5,995 nt of DNA from SHZI01 sp964384525 (GCA_964384525.1 CAYLKO010000085.1:1-5995); one strand, 5' to 3'. Positions 1-5,995 are shown, counted from the stretch's first letter. Numbers and translations are program-made. The notes: generated by a model not told the origin, from the letters alone.

Positions 1-1
1 C

Positions 2-619
2 AAGCGTGCCTACTGCGACTGGACGCGCTACCGCCAGTTCATGCAGGAGTTCCACAAGCAGGGTTTCGAGATGATCGACATCCCCCAGACCAAGGTCAGC
101 GGCAAGAACAGCGCCGATATCCGCATGGTCGTCGACGCGCTCGATCTGTGCTATTCGAAGGATCACATCGATACCTTCGTGCTGCTGACGGGTGACAGCG
201 ACTTCTCGCCGCTGGTCTCCAAGCTCAAGGAGAATGACAAACGCGTCATCGGCTGCGGGGTGCGCAATTCGACCTCCGATCTCCTGGCATCGAGTTGCGA
301 CGAGTTCATCTTTTACGACGACCTGATCACCGTCTCGAAGCGGCCCCGCACGCGGGCGAAGCCGGCCAAGAACAAGGAGCAGGAAGAAGCCCTGGACAAG
401 GTGGCAAGCACGGTGGAATCGCTGTCGCGGGATTACGATCCCTTGTGGGGGTCGCTGGTCAAGCAGACCGTGCGCCGCGTGTATCCCGACTTCAATGAAA
501 CCGTGTATGGCTACCGCAGCTTTTCCGAGCTGCTGGAAGATGCGGCCAAGCAGGGCATTCTGGATCTGGAGTTCGACGAGCAGCGCGGCAACTACAAGGT
601 CCGGTCACACGGCGGCTGA
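2..619 (+). CDS. NYN-domain (LabA/DUF88-like) putative RNase with OST-HTH domain, 5' partial
   Basis: The reading frame is open from the first complete codon of the window and ends at TGA 617-619, giving 205 visible residues. The true start is upstream; the internal ATG at 41 lies inside the conserved fold and is not the start. Visible NYN (PIN-like) features are YCDW at residues 4-7, the SADIR segment (Asp39), VVDALD (Asp45) and the TGDSDF motif (Asp65 and Asp67). These acidic residues form the metal site in this family. The first catalytic Asp, normally near the N-terminus, is not visible. A charged linker (about 112-128) leads to a domain of about 70 residues (about 130-201, with DPLWGSL, YGYRSFSELL and GNYKV) that resembles OST-HTH/LOTUS RNA-binding domains. 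Known NYN proteins are nucleases or RNA-processing factors, so cytoplasmic RNA cleavage is the likely role; the substrate is unknown. The gene converges on the carbonic-anhydrase-like gene and their ends overlap by 15 bp. Confidence 0.9.
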   Translation, partial: KRAYCDWTRYRQFMQEFHKQGFEMIDIPQTKVSGKNSADIRMVVDALDLCYSKDHIDTFVLLTGDSDFSPLVSKLKENDKRVIGCGVRNSTSDLLASSCDEFIFYDDLITVSKRPRTRAKPAKNKEQEEALDKVASTVESLSRDYDPLWGSLVKQTVRRVYPDFNETVYGYRSFSELLEDAAKQGILDLEFDEQRGNYKVRSHGG

Positions 620-1156
620 CTGCTCCAGCTTGCCGTCTGCCTGGCGCTGGAGCAGCGGCGCCACCACGATTTTCGGATAGCGGGCCCGCAGCCGGGCAGC
701 CTCCGCCGCGATGAACTCCTCGGGGCTCTGGATGCCGAAGAGATCATTCCAGTGATCGAAGTGCTGTTCAGCCGCCGGCCGCTCCCAGCCGGCAGTCCCG
801 GTCATGCGCTCGATGAATTCGTCACGCTTGCCCGCGAGTCCGGTCAGCCCGCAGTTGTCGTGGCCGATGATGGCAATGGCCGAAACCCCCGCCACGCCGA
901 TCGCCCACGACACCATGAAGGGATCCCGTTTCAGGCTGGCGGCGCCGGTACGCGCCACGATCGCGAAGCCTTCGGGGAGATGCAGGGTCGTGCCGGATTC
1001 GAAACAGGTGCTGATCAGGATTTGGGGTCCGGCCCGGCTGCCGGCTGCCGTTTTGGCCGCCGGGTCCCCGAGGTTCTGCAGCCGCAGCAGCACCTCGACG
1101 GGCGTGCCCCGATAGGCGGGCAGGATGTCGGCATCACTGTGGACGGGAATCAGCAT
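605..1156 (-). CDS. Beta-carbonic-anhydrase-like protein with altered active-site dyad
   Basis: This is a 183-residue soluble protein with no signal peptide. The fold signature is that of beta-carbonic anhydrases: STCFESG (50-55), PEGFAIVARTGA (61-72, matching the usual PGDAFVVRNAG), SWAIGVAGVSAIAIIGHDNCG (83-103) and a C-terminal YPKIVVAPLLQRQADGKLE (160-178). The predicted zinc ligands Cys51, His99 and Cys102 are all present. The Asp-Arg pair of the canonical CxDxR motif is replaced by Glu53 and Gly55, so hydratase activity is uncertain and the protein may be a divergent enzyme or a repurposed zinc protein. I chose the ATG at 1156 because AAGAGAG (1163-1169) sits 6 nt upstream. A TTG at 1180 in the same frame would add eight residues but lacks a comparable site. 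The start lies inside the 3' end of the antiporter gene, which suggests co-transcription. The stop overlaps the end of the convergent NYN gene. Confidence 0.85.
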   Translation of the reverse strand: MLIPVHSDADILPAYRGTPVEVLLRLQNLGDPAAKTAAGSRAGPQILISTCFESGTTLHLPEGFAIVARTGAASLKRDPFMVSWAIGVAGVSAIAIIGHDNCGLTGLAGKRDEFIERMTGTAGWERPAAEQHFDHWNDLFGIQSPEEFIAAEAARLRARYPKIVVAPLLQRQADGKLEQSAAV

Positions 1157-2750
1157 CAACCACTCTCTTGCGGCGTACAACGTGCGGTAGTGTAAGCGAA
1201 TCCAGTGGCAGTGCTTCGAAGGTGTCGGTGGCCAGGCCCACGCCTGCTTCGGCGAAATAGTTGTAGGTCACATCGGCACCCGCCGCGAGGATCGGTGCGC
1301 GTTCCTCGGCCCAGACATGGGTGGCGCTGATCAGCCCGGCATAACCCCGCCGGCGCAATTGCCGGCTGGCCACCACCTTCGCTTCCAGATCCGGCACGGC
1401 GAGCATGATGACCTTGATCTGGTCCAGATGGAGGCGGTGCCAGAGCAGGGGATCCTCGGCGTCGGCGTAGACCACCCGTCGGCCTTCGGTCAGGTGGCGT
1501 TTGACCTTGCCGAGATCGCTGTCCAGGCCCACCACCTTCAAGCCCAGTTCGCGCACGTGATTGTAGGCGCCGGTGCCCACGCGCCCCATGCCAACCACGA
1601 CGACTTCGGCGCGGCCCAGCGAGATCGGCTCGTCATCCGGATGACGGCGCCGCCGCTCGAAAAGCCGCAGGAAGCGCTCGAGCACCGCATGCAACGCATG
1701 GGCATGGCGATTCAGTGGTGCGGCAAGCACAAATGAAACGGCAACCGCGATGGCGGTGGCCACCAGCCATTCCGCCGGCACCAGTGCCCGCTCCACCGCC
1801 CCGGCCATCACGATCAGCCCGAATTCGCTGTAGGTGGCAAGGCTGAGGCCGGTCAGGAAGCCGGTGCGGGCAGACAGGCCAAAAGCCACCAGCAGAAAAA
1901 AGAACAGCAACACCTTGAGGGGCAACAGCAGCACGGGAATGGCGGCCAGCCCGAGCGTATGCAGGTCCGGCAGGCCGGTGAGGCCGATGCCGAGAAAGAA
2001 GCCGACCAGGAATAGTTCCTTCAGGCCCCACAGTGCATCGCTCAGTTCCACGGCCCGGGCGTGACTGGCCAGCAACATGCCGACGAGCAGCGCACCGAGT
2101 TCACCGGACAGCCCGATGGCTTCGAAGCCGTAACCGCCGAGGCCAATGGCCAGCACCCCGCCGAAAAGAACCAGCAATTCGCCGTGGCCGGCCAGATCCA
2201 GCAGCTTGCGCAGAACCGGTTGCGTGAGTGGCAGCAGCAGGGCGAGGCCGGCGATCCAGGTGAGCGGGGCGCTGTCGTTGATGCCGAGTATGCCCACGGC
2301 AAGGATGTCCTGAACGATCAGGATGCCGATGGCGATATGCCCGTGGAAGCCGCGGATTTCCCGGCGCTCTTCGAGGATCTTGGCGGCCAGCACGGTGCTG
2401 GAGAACGACAGCGTGCCGGCCAGCACCAGCACGACCGGCAGGTCGGCAGCGCTGAACCAGCGACCAGCCACCACGACCGCAAGCATCACGAGGCCAAACT
2501 GGATGAGTGCCACGCCCCAGACCTCGACCCGGATGAGATACTGGATCCGCAGCTTCAAGCCGACGGTGAACAGCAGCAAAAGAACGCCGAGATGCGCGAT
2601 GTCCGACAGGCCGGGTACCTGCTCGATGCCGGCGGCATTGAGGAGAAAACCCGCAGCCAGAAAACCGATGAGTGGTGGCAGGCCGATCTGGCGTGCCAGA
2701 AGGCCGAGCGCGAAGGCCGCAGCTATCCATATCGCGAGCATCGGCCCCAT
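1134..2750 (-). CDS. Kef/CPA2-type cation/H+ antiporter with TrkA-N domain
   Basis: This 538-residue inner-membrane protein likely exchanges K+ (or Na+) for protons. Residues 1-345 are a Na+/H+ exchanger domain with about a dozen hydrophobic segments. It shows PPLIGFLAAGFLL (24-37), LGVLLLLFTVGLKL (54-67), SFSSTVLAAKILEERREIRG (115-134) and the conserved IVQD (Asp148), the expected ion/proton site of the CPA2 family. A basic linker (360-370) leads to a Rossmann-type TrkA-N domain (about 380-500) with GMGRVG (387-392) and Asp410 at the end of the second strand. In Kef proteins this domain binds NAD(H) and gates transport. No TrkA-C domain follows. The length is close to YbaL-type proteins. The start is ATG 2750, just before the first membrane helix; ATG 2741 is an alternative. 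The frame is open back to 3140, but that extension has no conserved character and lies antisense to the DUF748 gene. The 3' end overlaps the carbonic-anhydrase-like gene by 23 bp. Confidence 0.92.
   Translation of the reverse strand: MGPMLAIWIAAAFALGLLARQIGLPPLIGFLAAGFLLNAAGIEQVPGLSDIAHLGVLLLLFTVGLKLRIQYLIRVEVWGVALIQFGLVMLAVVVAGRWFSAADLPVVLVLAGTLSFSSTVLAAKILEERREIRGFHGHIAIGILIVQDILAVGILGINDSAPLTWIAGLALLLPLTQPVLRKLLDLAGHGELLVLFGGVLAIGLGGYGFEAIGLSGELGALLVGMLLASHARAVELSDALWGLKELFLVGFFLGIGLTGLPDLHTLGLAAIPVLLLPLKVLLFFFLLVAFGLSARTGFLTGLSLATYSEFGLIVMAGAVERALVPAEWLVATAIAVAVSFVLAAPLNRHAHALHAVLERFLRLFERRRRHPDDEPISLGRAEVVVVGMGRVGTGAYNHVRELGLKVVGLDSDLGKVKRHLTEGRRVVYADAEDPLLWHRLHLDQIKVIMLAVPDLEAKVVASRQLRRRGYAGLISATHVWAEERAPILAAGADVTYNYFAEAGVGLATDTFEALPLDSLTLPHVVRRKRVVDADSRPQ
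1163..1169 (-). promoter_or_regulatory. Ribosome binding site deciding the start of the carbonic-anhydrase-like gene
   Basis: On the minus strand the sequence reads AAGAGAG, with 6 nt before ATG 1156. It lies within the last codons of the antiporter gene, so ribosomes finishing that gene would terminate 22 nt past this start codon. It favours the ATG over the upstream in-frame TTG at 1180. Confidence 0.6.
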
Positions 2751-2769
2751 CTTGGCGCAATAATGGGGA
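2751..2769. promoter_or_regulatory. 19-bp divergent spacer with AT-rich core
   Basis: Only 19 bp separate the antiporter start (2750, minus) from the DUF748 start (2770, plus). The spacer contains CAATAAT (2758-2764), an AT-rich island in otherwise GC-rich DNA. AATAAT (2759-2764) matches five of six positions of a sigma70 -10 box on the plus strand, but I see no good -35 box at the right distance. GGGGA (2765-2769) directly abuts the DUF748 ATG and is too close to be a standard ribosome binding site. Promoters for both genes must lie partly inside the opposite coding region, or the transcripts have very short leaders. Confidence 0.35.
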
Positions 2770-5700
2770 ATGCAACAGCTGCGCTCCCGCTTCCCGTGGT
2801 TGATCCCCGCCGGCATTCTGGTCGTGGTGCTTGGCCTGTACGCCGCTGGCGGCTTTTTCGGTGTCCCGGCGCTGATCGACAGCCAGGCCCGGAAGTTTGT
2901 CCGGGCAAATTTCGATCGGGAGTTGAGTCTCGGCCAGGTCCGCTTCAATCCGTTCACGCTGACGCTTGAAGTGGAACAGCTGCGCATTCCCGATGCCGAT
3001 GGCGGCCCGTTGCTGGGTTTCAAGCACTTGCTGATCAACGTCGGCAGCAATTCCCTGTGGCGCCGGGCGCTGTCATTCCAGGCGATCGCGCTGGATGATC
3101 TGGTCATCGATGCGGTGGTGCGCCCTGGCGGGGCGCTCAACCTGGCCGACCTGCAGATGAAGTCTCCGGATGCCGCACCGGCTGTTGCCGATCAACCGCT
3201 GCCGCGCATCGTCATCGATGATCTGCAGGTCAACAACGGGCAGCTGCATTTCGAGGATCGGAACCGGCCCGCACCCTTCGTGACCACGGTGTCGCCGGTG
3301 ACCTTCCGCATGGCCAACTTCAGTACCTACCGGGATGGCGAGCACTATGAACTCGACGCACATCTGTTCGAGTCCGGGCGGCTGACGTGGCGGGGGTCGC
3401 TCACCGCGCAGCCACTCACGTCGCAGGGCGAGTTCAGCCTGGGTGGCATCCCGTTGTCACGGGTCGATGATTTTCTCGGTGATGCCCTGCCGGTGACGCT
3501 GAGCAGTGGTGTCGCTGCCCTGCATGGCAGATACCACCAGAGCACGGATGATTTCACGATCGATGATGGACAGGTGGCGGTTACTGCACTGGCCGTCCGG
3601 CCGCGCGGCGGCGACGTGGATTACCTGGGTCTGGACAAGGTGGTGGCATCAGGCCTCAAGCTGACGCTTGCGGGCCGGCAGGCCGAGGTGGGCCGGCTCA
3701 AGCTCGACGGAGGTCAGGTGCAGGCGTGGCTGTCGCCTGCCGGTGAATTGAATCTGGCGGCGCTGGCCGGGCCAGCGTCGGCCGAGCCATCAGCCGGAGC
3801 ACCTCCGCAGGCTGCCGAACACCCGGCCAACGGCAAGGCGTGGGAAGTGCGCGTGCCGGACATCGAGCTCGACAACTTCGCCGTGCACGTCGAAGACCGC
3901 AGCCTGAAACCGGCAGCGGCGCTGGTGCTGCAACCCCTGCAGCTCGGCATCAAGGGTTTCTCGACTGCACCGGGGACCGTGATCGAGTCCCGGCTGGTTA
4001 CCACCATCAACAGCACCGGCAAGGCCACGGTGGCGGCCAGCACGGCGCTGGATTCGCTGGCGTCCACCGCAGACCTCGAGATGACGGAGCTGCCGCTCGA
4101 CATGCTGCAGCCCTATATCGCCGACCGAACCAGCATGACGCTCACCAGCGGCACGCTCACCGTGAAAGGCAAGGCGGCCTATGCCGGCGCGGCGGATACC
4201 GCTGACACGGCCAAGCCCAAGCCCAGGATCAGCTTCGACGGTGATGTCGCGATCCAGGGACTGCACACGATCGACAACGCCCTGCATGACGACTTCGTGA
4301 AATGGGAACGCCTCGGCATCCGGGGCATTCACTACCAGTCGGCACCGCAGGCCGTGCGCATCGAGGCAATCGATCTGCGCAAGCCTTACGCCCGCCTCAT
4401 CATCGCGCCCGACGGCACCAGCAACCTGACGGCGATTCTCGCCGGGCCGGGAGCTACCGCCGTGCCGGCACCCGGGCCCACCCTCGTGCCACCGGCCGAC
4501 CAGCCGAACATCCCGGCGCCCGCAACGGTCGTGAAGGCGCCGGCAGCTGCATCATCCAGCGCGGTGCCCTTTCCGGTCCGCATCGGTGTGATCAGCATCG
4601 AGAACGGGTCGGCGCGGTTTGCCGACCTCACCACCCAGCCGAATTTCGACATCGGCCTGCAGAAATTGAAGGGCACGATTACCGGCTTGTCGTCGGCGGC
4701 CGGTTCACGGGCCAAGGTGGTCATCGACGGCCAGGTTGATGAGTTCTCGCCGGTGACCATCCGCGGCACTATCAATCCGCTGGCGGCAAAAACCTTCCTC
4801 GACATGTCGATGACCCTGCGCAATGTGGAGCTGGCATCGTTCACGCCGTATTCCGGGCGCTTTGCCGGGTACTCCATCCAGCAGGGCAAGCTCTCGGCGG
4901 ATCTGGGCTACCAGGTGCAGGACCGCCAGCTGAATGCCGATCACAAGTTCGTGATCAACCAGTTCCAGCTGGGCGACAAGGTGGACAGCCCCGATGCCAC
5001 GTCCCTGCCGTTGAAGCTTGCGGTTGCCCTCCTGAAAGACCGCAATGGCGTCATCGATCTCGATCTGCCCGTGACCGGCAACATCGACGATCCCAAGTTC
5101 CGTATCGGACCGATCATCTGGAAGGTCTTCGTCAACCTCATCACCAAGGCGGTGACGGCACCGTTCGCCCTGCTCGGGAACATGGTTGGCGGAGGCGAAG
5201 ACTTGAACCTGATCGGCTTCGCACCAGGCAAGGCCACGCTCGACGGCGAAGATCTCACCCGGATCGGTTCACTGGCCAAGGCGCTCACCGAACGCCCGGG
5301 CCTGCAACTCAGCGTGCCCGCCACCTACAATCGGGCCGCCGACCTGCCGGCACTGCAAGAGGCGGCGTTCGAAGAGCGCGTGGTCCGCTTCGGGAAAGCG
5401 GAACTGGTGGCACGGAAGAAGCCGGCAGCCGATCTGGACTACGCCACGATCATCAGCGATCCGGTGGCGTACCAGAAAATGCTGGAGAGCATCTACCGCA
5501 CGGACTACGGGCAGAAATTCACCCCGCCGAAGCCGCCGACGACGACGGGCGAGCAGGCCGATGACAACCCGGCGCCCGTCATCCCATTGCTGGAAAGCGC
5601 CATCCGCGAGCGGCAGAGCGTTGACGACAATGCGCTGTTTGCCCTCGCCAGGGCGCGTGCCGTGGTCGTGCAGGAGCTTTTGCTGACCGATACGGGTGTC

Positions 5701-5784
5701 GATCCCGGGCGGGTATTCCTCACTGCGCCCACTGAAGGGACGACCGGCGATGCCGGTGTCGTGCTGGAGCTGAAGTTGCGGTAG
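2770..5784 (+). CDS. DUF748/AsmA-like membrane-anchored envelope protein
   Basis: This 1004-residue protein has an N-terminal signal anchor (about 10-30, LIPAGILVVVLGLY) with positive residues before it, so most of the chain should lie in the periplasm. The segment from about 655 to 805 carries the hallmark of the family, including FAGYSIQQGKLS (698-709), GDKVDSPDATSLPLKLAVALL (735-755) and DRNGVIDLDLPVTG (757-770), followed by TAPFALLGNMVGGGE (796-810). Three AsmA-like repeat modules precede it (about 108-186, 309-399, 533-642), the last two with Pro/Ala-rich linkers inside them. Residues 812-870 resemble a degenerate OmpA-like segment (IGFAPGKATLDGEDLTRIGS). The AsmA-like clan includes TamB, YhdP and YdbH, which act in envelope biogenesis and phospholipid transport; a similar role here is inference. 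The start is fixed: a stop codon in frame at 2761-2763 allows only ATG 2770, unless a downstream non-ATG codon is used. It is divergent from the antiporter gene, with no gene after it on the same strand in the window. Confidence 0.92.
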   Translation: MQQLRSRFPWLIPAGILVVVLGLYAAGGFFGVPALIDSQARKFVRANFDRELSLGQVRFNPFTLTLEVEQLRIPDADGGPLLGFKHLLINVGSNSLWRRALSFQAIALDDLVIDAVVRPGGALNLADLQMKSPDAAPAVADQPLPRIVIDDLQVNNGQLHFEDRNRPAPFVTTVSPVTFRMANFSTYRDGEHYELDAHLFESGRLTWRGSLTAQPLTSQGEFSLGGIPLSRVDDFLGDALPVTLSSGVAALHGRYHQSTDDFTIDDGQVAVTALAVRPRGGDVDYLGLDKVVASGLKLTLAGRQAEVGRLKLDGGQVQAWLSPAGELNLAALAGPASAEPSAGAPPQAAEHPANGKAWEVRVPDIELDNFAVHVEDRSLKPAAALVLQPLQLGIKGFSTAPGTVIESRLVTTINSTGKATVAASTALDSLASTADLEMTELPLDMLQPYIADRTSMTLTSGTLTVKGKAAYAGAADTADTAKPKPRISFDGDVAIQGLHTIDNALHDDFVKWERLGIRGIHYQSAPQAVRIEAIDLRKPYARLIIAPDGTSNLTAILAGPGATAVPAPGPTLVPPADQPNIPAPATVVKAPAAASSSAVPFPVRIGVISIENGSARFADLTTQPNFDIGLQKLKGTITGLSSAAGSRAKVVIDGQVDEFSPVTIRGTINPLAAKTFLDMSMTLRNVELASFTPYSGRFAGYSIQQGKLSADLGYQVQDRQLNADHKFVINQFQLGDKVDSPDATSLPLKLAVALLKDRNGVIDLDLPVTGNIDDPKFRIGPIIWKVFVNLITKAVTAPFALLGNMVGGGEDLNLIGFAPGKATLDGEDLTRIGSLAKALTERPGLQLSVPATYNRAADLPALQEAAFEERVVRFGKAELVARKKPAADLDYATIISDPVAYQKMLESIYRTDYGQKFTPPKPPTTTGEQADDNPAPVIPLLESAIRERQSVDDNALFALARARAVVVQELLLTDTGVDPGRVFLTAPTEGTTGDAGVVLELKLR
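3091..3327 (+). repeat. AsmA-like internal protein repeat, copy 1
   Basis: Residues 108-186 of the DUF748 protein. The unit consists of an LVIDAVVRPGGALNLADL half followed by IVIDDLQVNNGQLHFEDR and a beta-rich stretch ending MANFST. It shares the pattern (hydrophobic)-D-x-x-(V/I), GxLNLxxL, then IxIDxxxxxNGxxxFxD with copies 2 and 3. The similarity is at protein level; I see no long DNA identity. Confidence 0.55.
3694..3966 (+). repeat. AsmA-like internal protein repeat, copy 2
   Basis: Residues 309-399 of the DUF748 protein. It reads RLKLDGGQVQAWLSPAGELN, LAALAGP, then a Pro/Ala-rich linker (about 333-356), then VRVPDIELDNFAVHVEDR and a stretch ending IKGFST. It aligns by eye with copies 1 and 3; the linker separates the two halves. 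Confidence 0.55.
4366..4695 (+). repeat. AsmA-like internal protein repeat, copy 3
   Basis: Residues 533-642 of the DUF748 protein. It reads IDLRKPYARLIIAPDGTSNL, TAILAGP, then a long Pro/Ala-rich linker (about 559-600), then VRIGVISIENGSARFADL and a stretch ending ITGLSS. It leads directly into the conserved C-terminal family core. Confidence 0.55.
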
Positions 5785-5925
5785 GGGTCGACGTGGTGTT
5801 GGCGCGAGGGATTGCTAGCCCCACCGTCAGCGGATATCGAACTGTCAGTCAGCGAGCAGGTGATGTGTTCCGCAACAGAACTGCAACTACCGTAGGCGGA
5901 GTGAACGATGCCTGGACAAGCCTTA

Positions 5926-5943
5926 TCGACACGGCAGCGTCGA
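5926..5943 (+). repeat. Inverted repeat TCGAC/GTCGA
   Basis: A perfect 5-bp stem TCGAC (5926-5930) and GTCGA (5939-5943) around an 8-nt loop. It lies directly before the next stem and shares its last base (5943) with it. Confidence 0.4.
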
Positions 5944-5959
5944 GGCAGGTGAGCTGCCT
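5943..5959 (+). repeat. Hairpin AGGCAG-GTGAG-CTGCCT before a candidate start
   Basis: A perfect 6-bp stem (5943-5948 with 5954-5959) and a 5-nt loop. It ends one base before GGAGAG (5960-5965), a good ribosome binding site for ATG 5972. The stop codon of a 14-codon ORF (5950-5952) falls in the loop. The left arm could pair instead with TGCCT at 5909-5913. Confidence 0.45.
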
Positions 5960-5980
5960 GGAGAGTAACTGATGGAACTT

Positions 5981-5993
5981 GGCGGCAATCGCC
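5981..5993 (+). repeat. Short hairpin GGCG-GCAAT-CGCC at window end
   Basis: A perfect 4-bp stem (5981-5984 with 5990-5993) with a 5-nt loop. Alone it is weak, but it is the third stem in about 70 nt. Confidence 0.3.
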
Positions 5994-5995
5994 TG

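Larger units (their letters stand above)
5909..5962 (+). repeat. 8-bp direct repeat TGCCTGGA
   Basis: TGCCTGGA occurs at 5909-5916 and again at 5955-5962. Both copies are complementary over five bases to AGGCA at 5943-5947, so they could compete for the same partner strand. Confidence 0.4.
5785..5995. other. Non-coding tail with clustered short inverted repeats
   Basis: After the DUF748 stop codon I find no convincing gene on either strand. The only partial candidate is an ATG at 5972 with eight visible codons. Just after the stop, GTGG (5793-5796) and GGC (5801-5803) can pair with GCC-CCAC (5818-5824), but no T-run follows, so this is not a standard Rho-independent terminator. From about 5870 onward several perfect short stems occur in close succession, listed separately. 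Whether this is a 5' leader of the next gene or part of a structured RNA is unresolved. Confidence 0.5.

Noticed and set aside
752..1195. Plus-strand open frames opposite the carbonic-anhydrase-like gene
   Set aside because: They are antisense to a gene with clear family motifs, and have no recognisable domain of their own.
2061..2969. Long plus-strand open frame (302 codons) antisense to the antiporter
   Set aside because: It is rich in Gln, Glu, Asp and His, as expected of a frame opposite membrane-protein codons in GC-rich DNA. It overlaps two well-supported genes and shows no domain.
2101..3027. Second minus-strand open frame (308 codons) out of frame with the antiporter
   Set aside because: Its translation is Arg/Pro/Ala-rich and without motifs, while the overlapping frame gives a clear transporter.
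2751..3140. Upstream extension of the antiporter frame by 130 codons
   Set aside because: The extension is rich in Ser, Arg and Pro with no conserved motif and lies antisense to the well-supported DUF748 gene. The recognisable family N-terminus begins at 2750.
5793..5824. Rho-independent terminator after the DUF748 gene
   Set aside because: The pairing is short and interrupted, and no T-run follows. The GCTAGC palindrome here (5814-5819) is too short to mean much.
5972..5995. Start of a next gene at ATG 5972
   Set aside because: GGAGAG at good spacing is encouraging, but only eight codons are visible and the bases also form a hairpin, so I do not annotate it as a gene.

Overview
The window is GC-rich and tightly packed, and reads as ordinary chromosome of a Gram-negative bacterium. 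A beta- or gammaproteobacterium is my inference, because the DUF748/AsmA-like envelope protein and the Kef-type antiporter are typical of that group. I see no tRNA or rRNA gene, CRISPR array or transposase gene. The genes cover almost everything up to 5784.

Layout: (1) 2-619 (+) is the 3' part of a NYN-domain (LabA/DUF88-like) putative ribonuclease with a C-terminal OST-HTH/LOTUS-like domain; its start lies outside the window. (2) It converges with, and overlaps by 15 bp, a leftward gene pair. The promoter-proximal gene (2750-1134, -) is a Kef/CPA2-type cation/H+ antiporter with a cytoplasmic TrkA-N nucleotide-binding domain. It overlaps by 23 bp a gene for a beta-carbonic-anhydrase-like protein (1156-605, -) that keeps the zinc ligands but has changed the usual Asp/Arg pair. 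(3) Only 19 bp upstream of the antiporter, and divergent from it, a 1004-residue inner-membrane-anchored DUF748/AsmA-like protein runs rightward to 5784. It has three internal repeat modules, two Pro/Ala linkers and a degenerate OmpA-like tail. (4) The last 211 bp (5785-5995) hold no convincing gene. They do contain several short perfect inverted repeats, an 8-bp direct repeat and a small ORF followed by a second ATG with a good ribosome binding site. This could be a regulatory leader or the start of a larger structured RNA such as a group II intron.

The clearest functional link is the antiporter/carbonic-anhydrase-like pair. Overlapping genes and a likely coupled start suggest joint expression, which fits a role in pH, potassium or bicarbonate balance. 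The DUF748 protein and the NYN protein are adjacent but not obviously related in function. The most distinctive points are the altered active site of the carbonic-anhydrase-like protein, the almost absent spacer between the divergent genes, and the structured tail.
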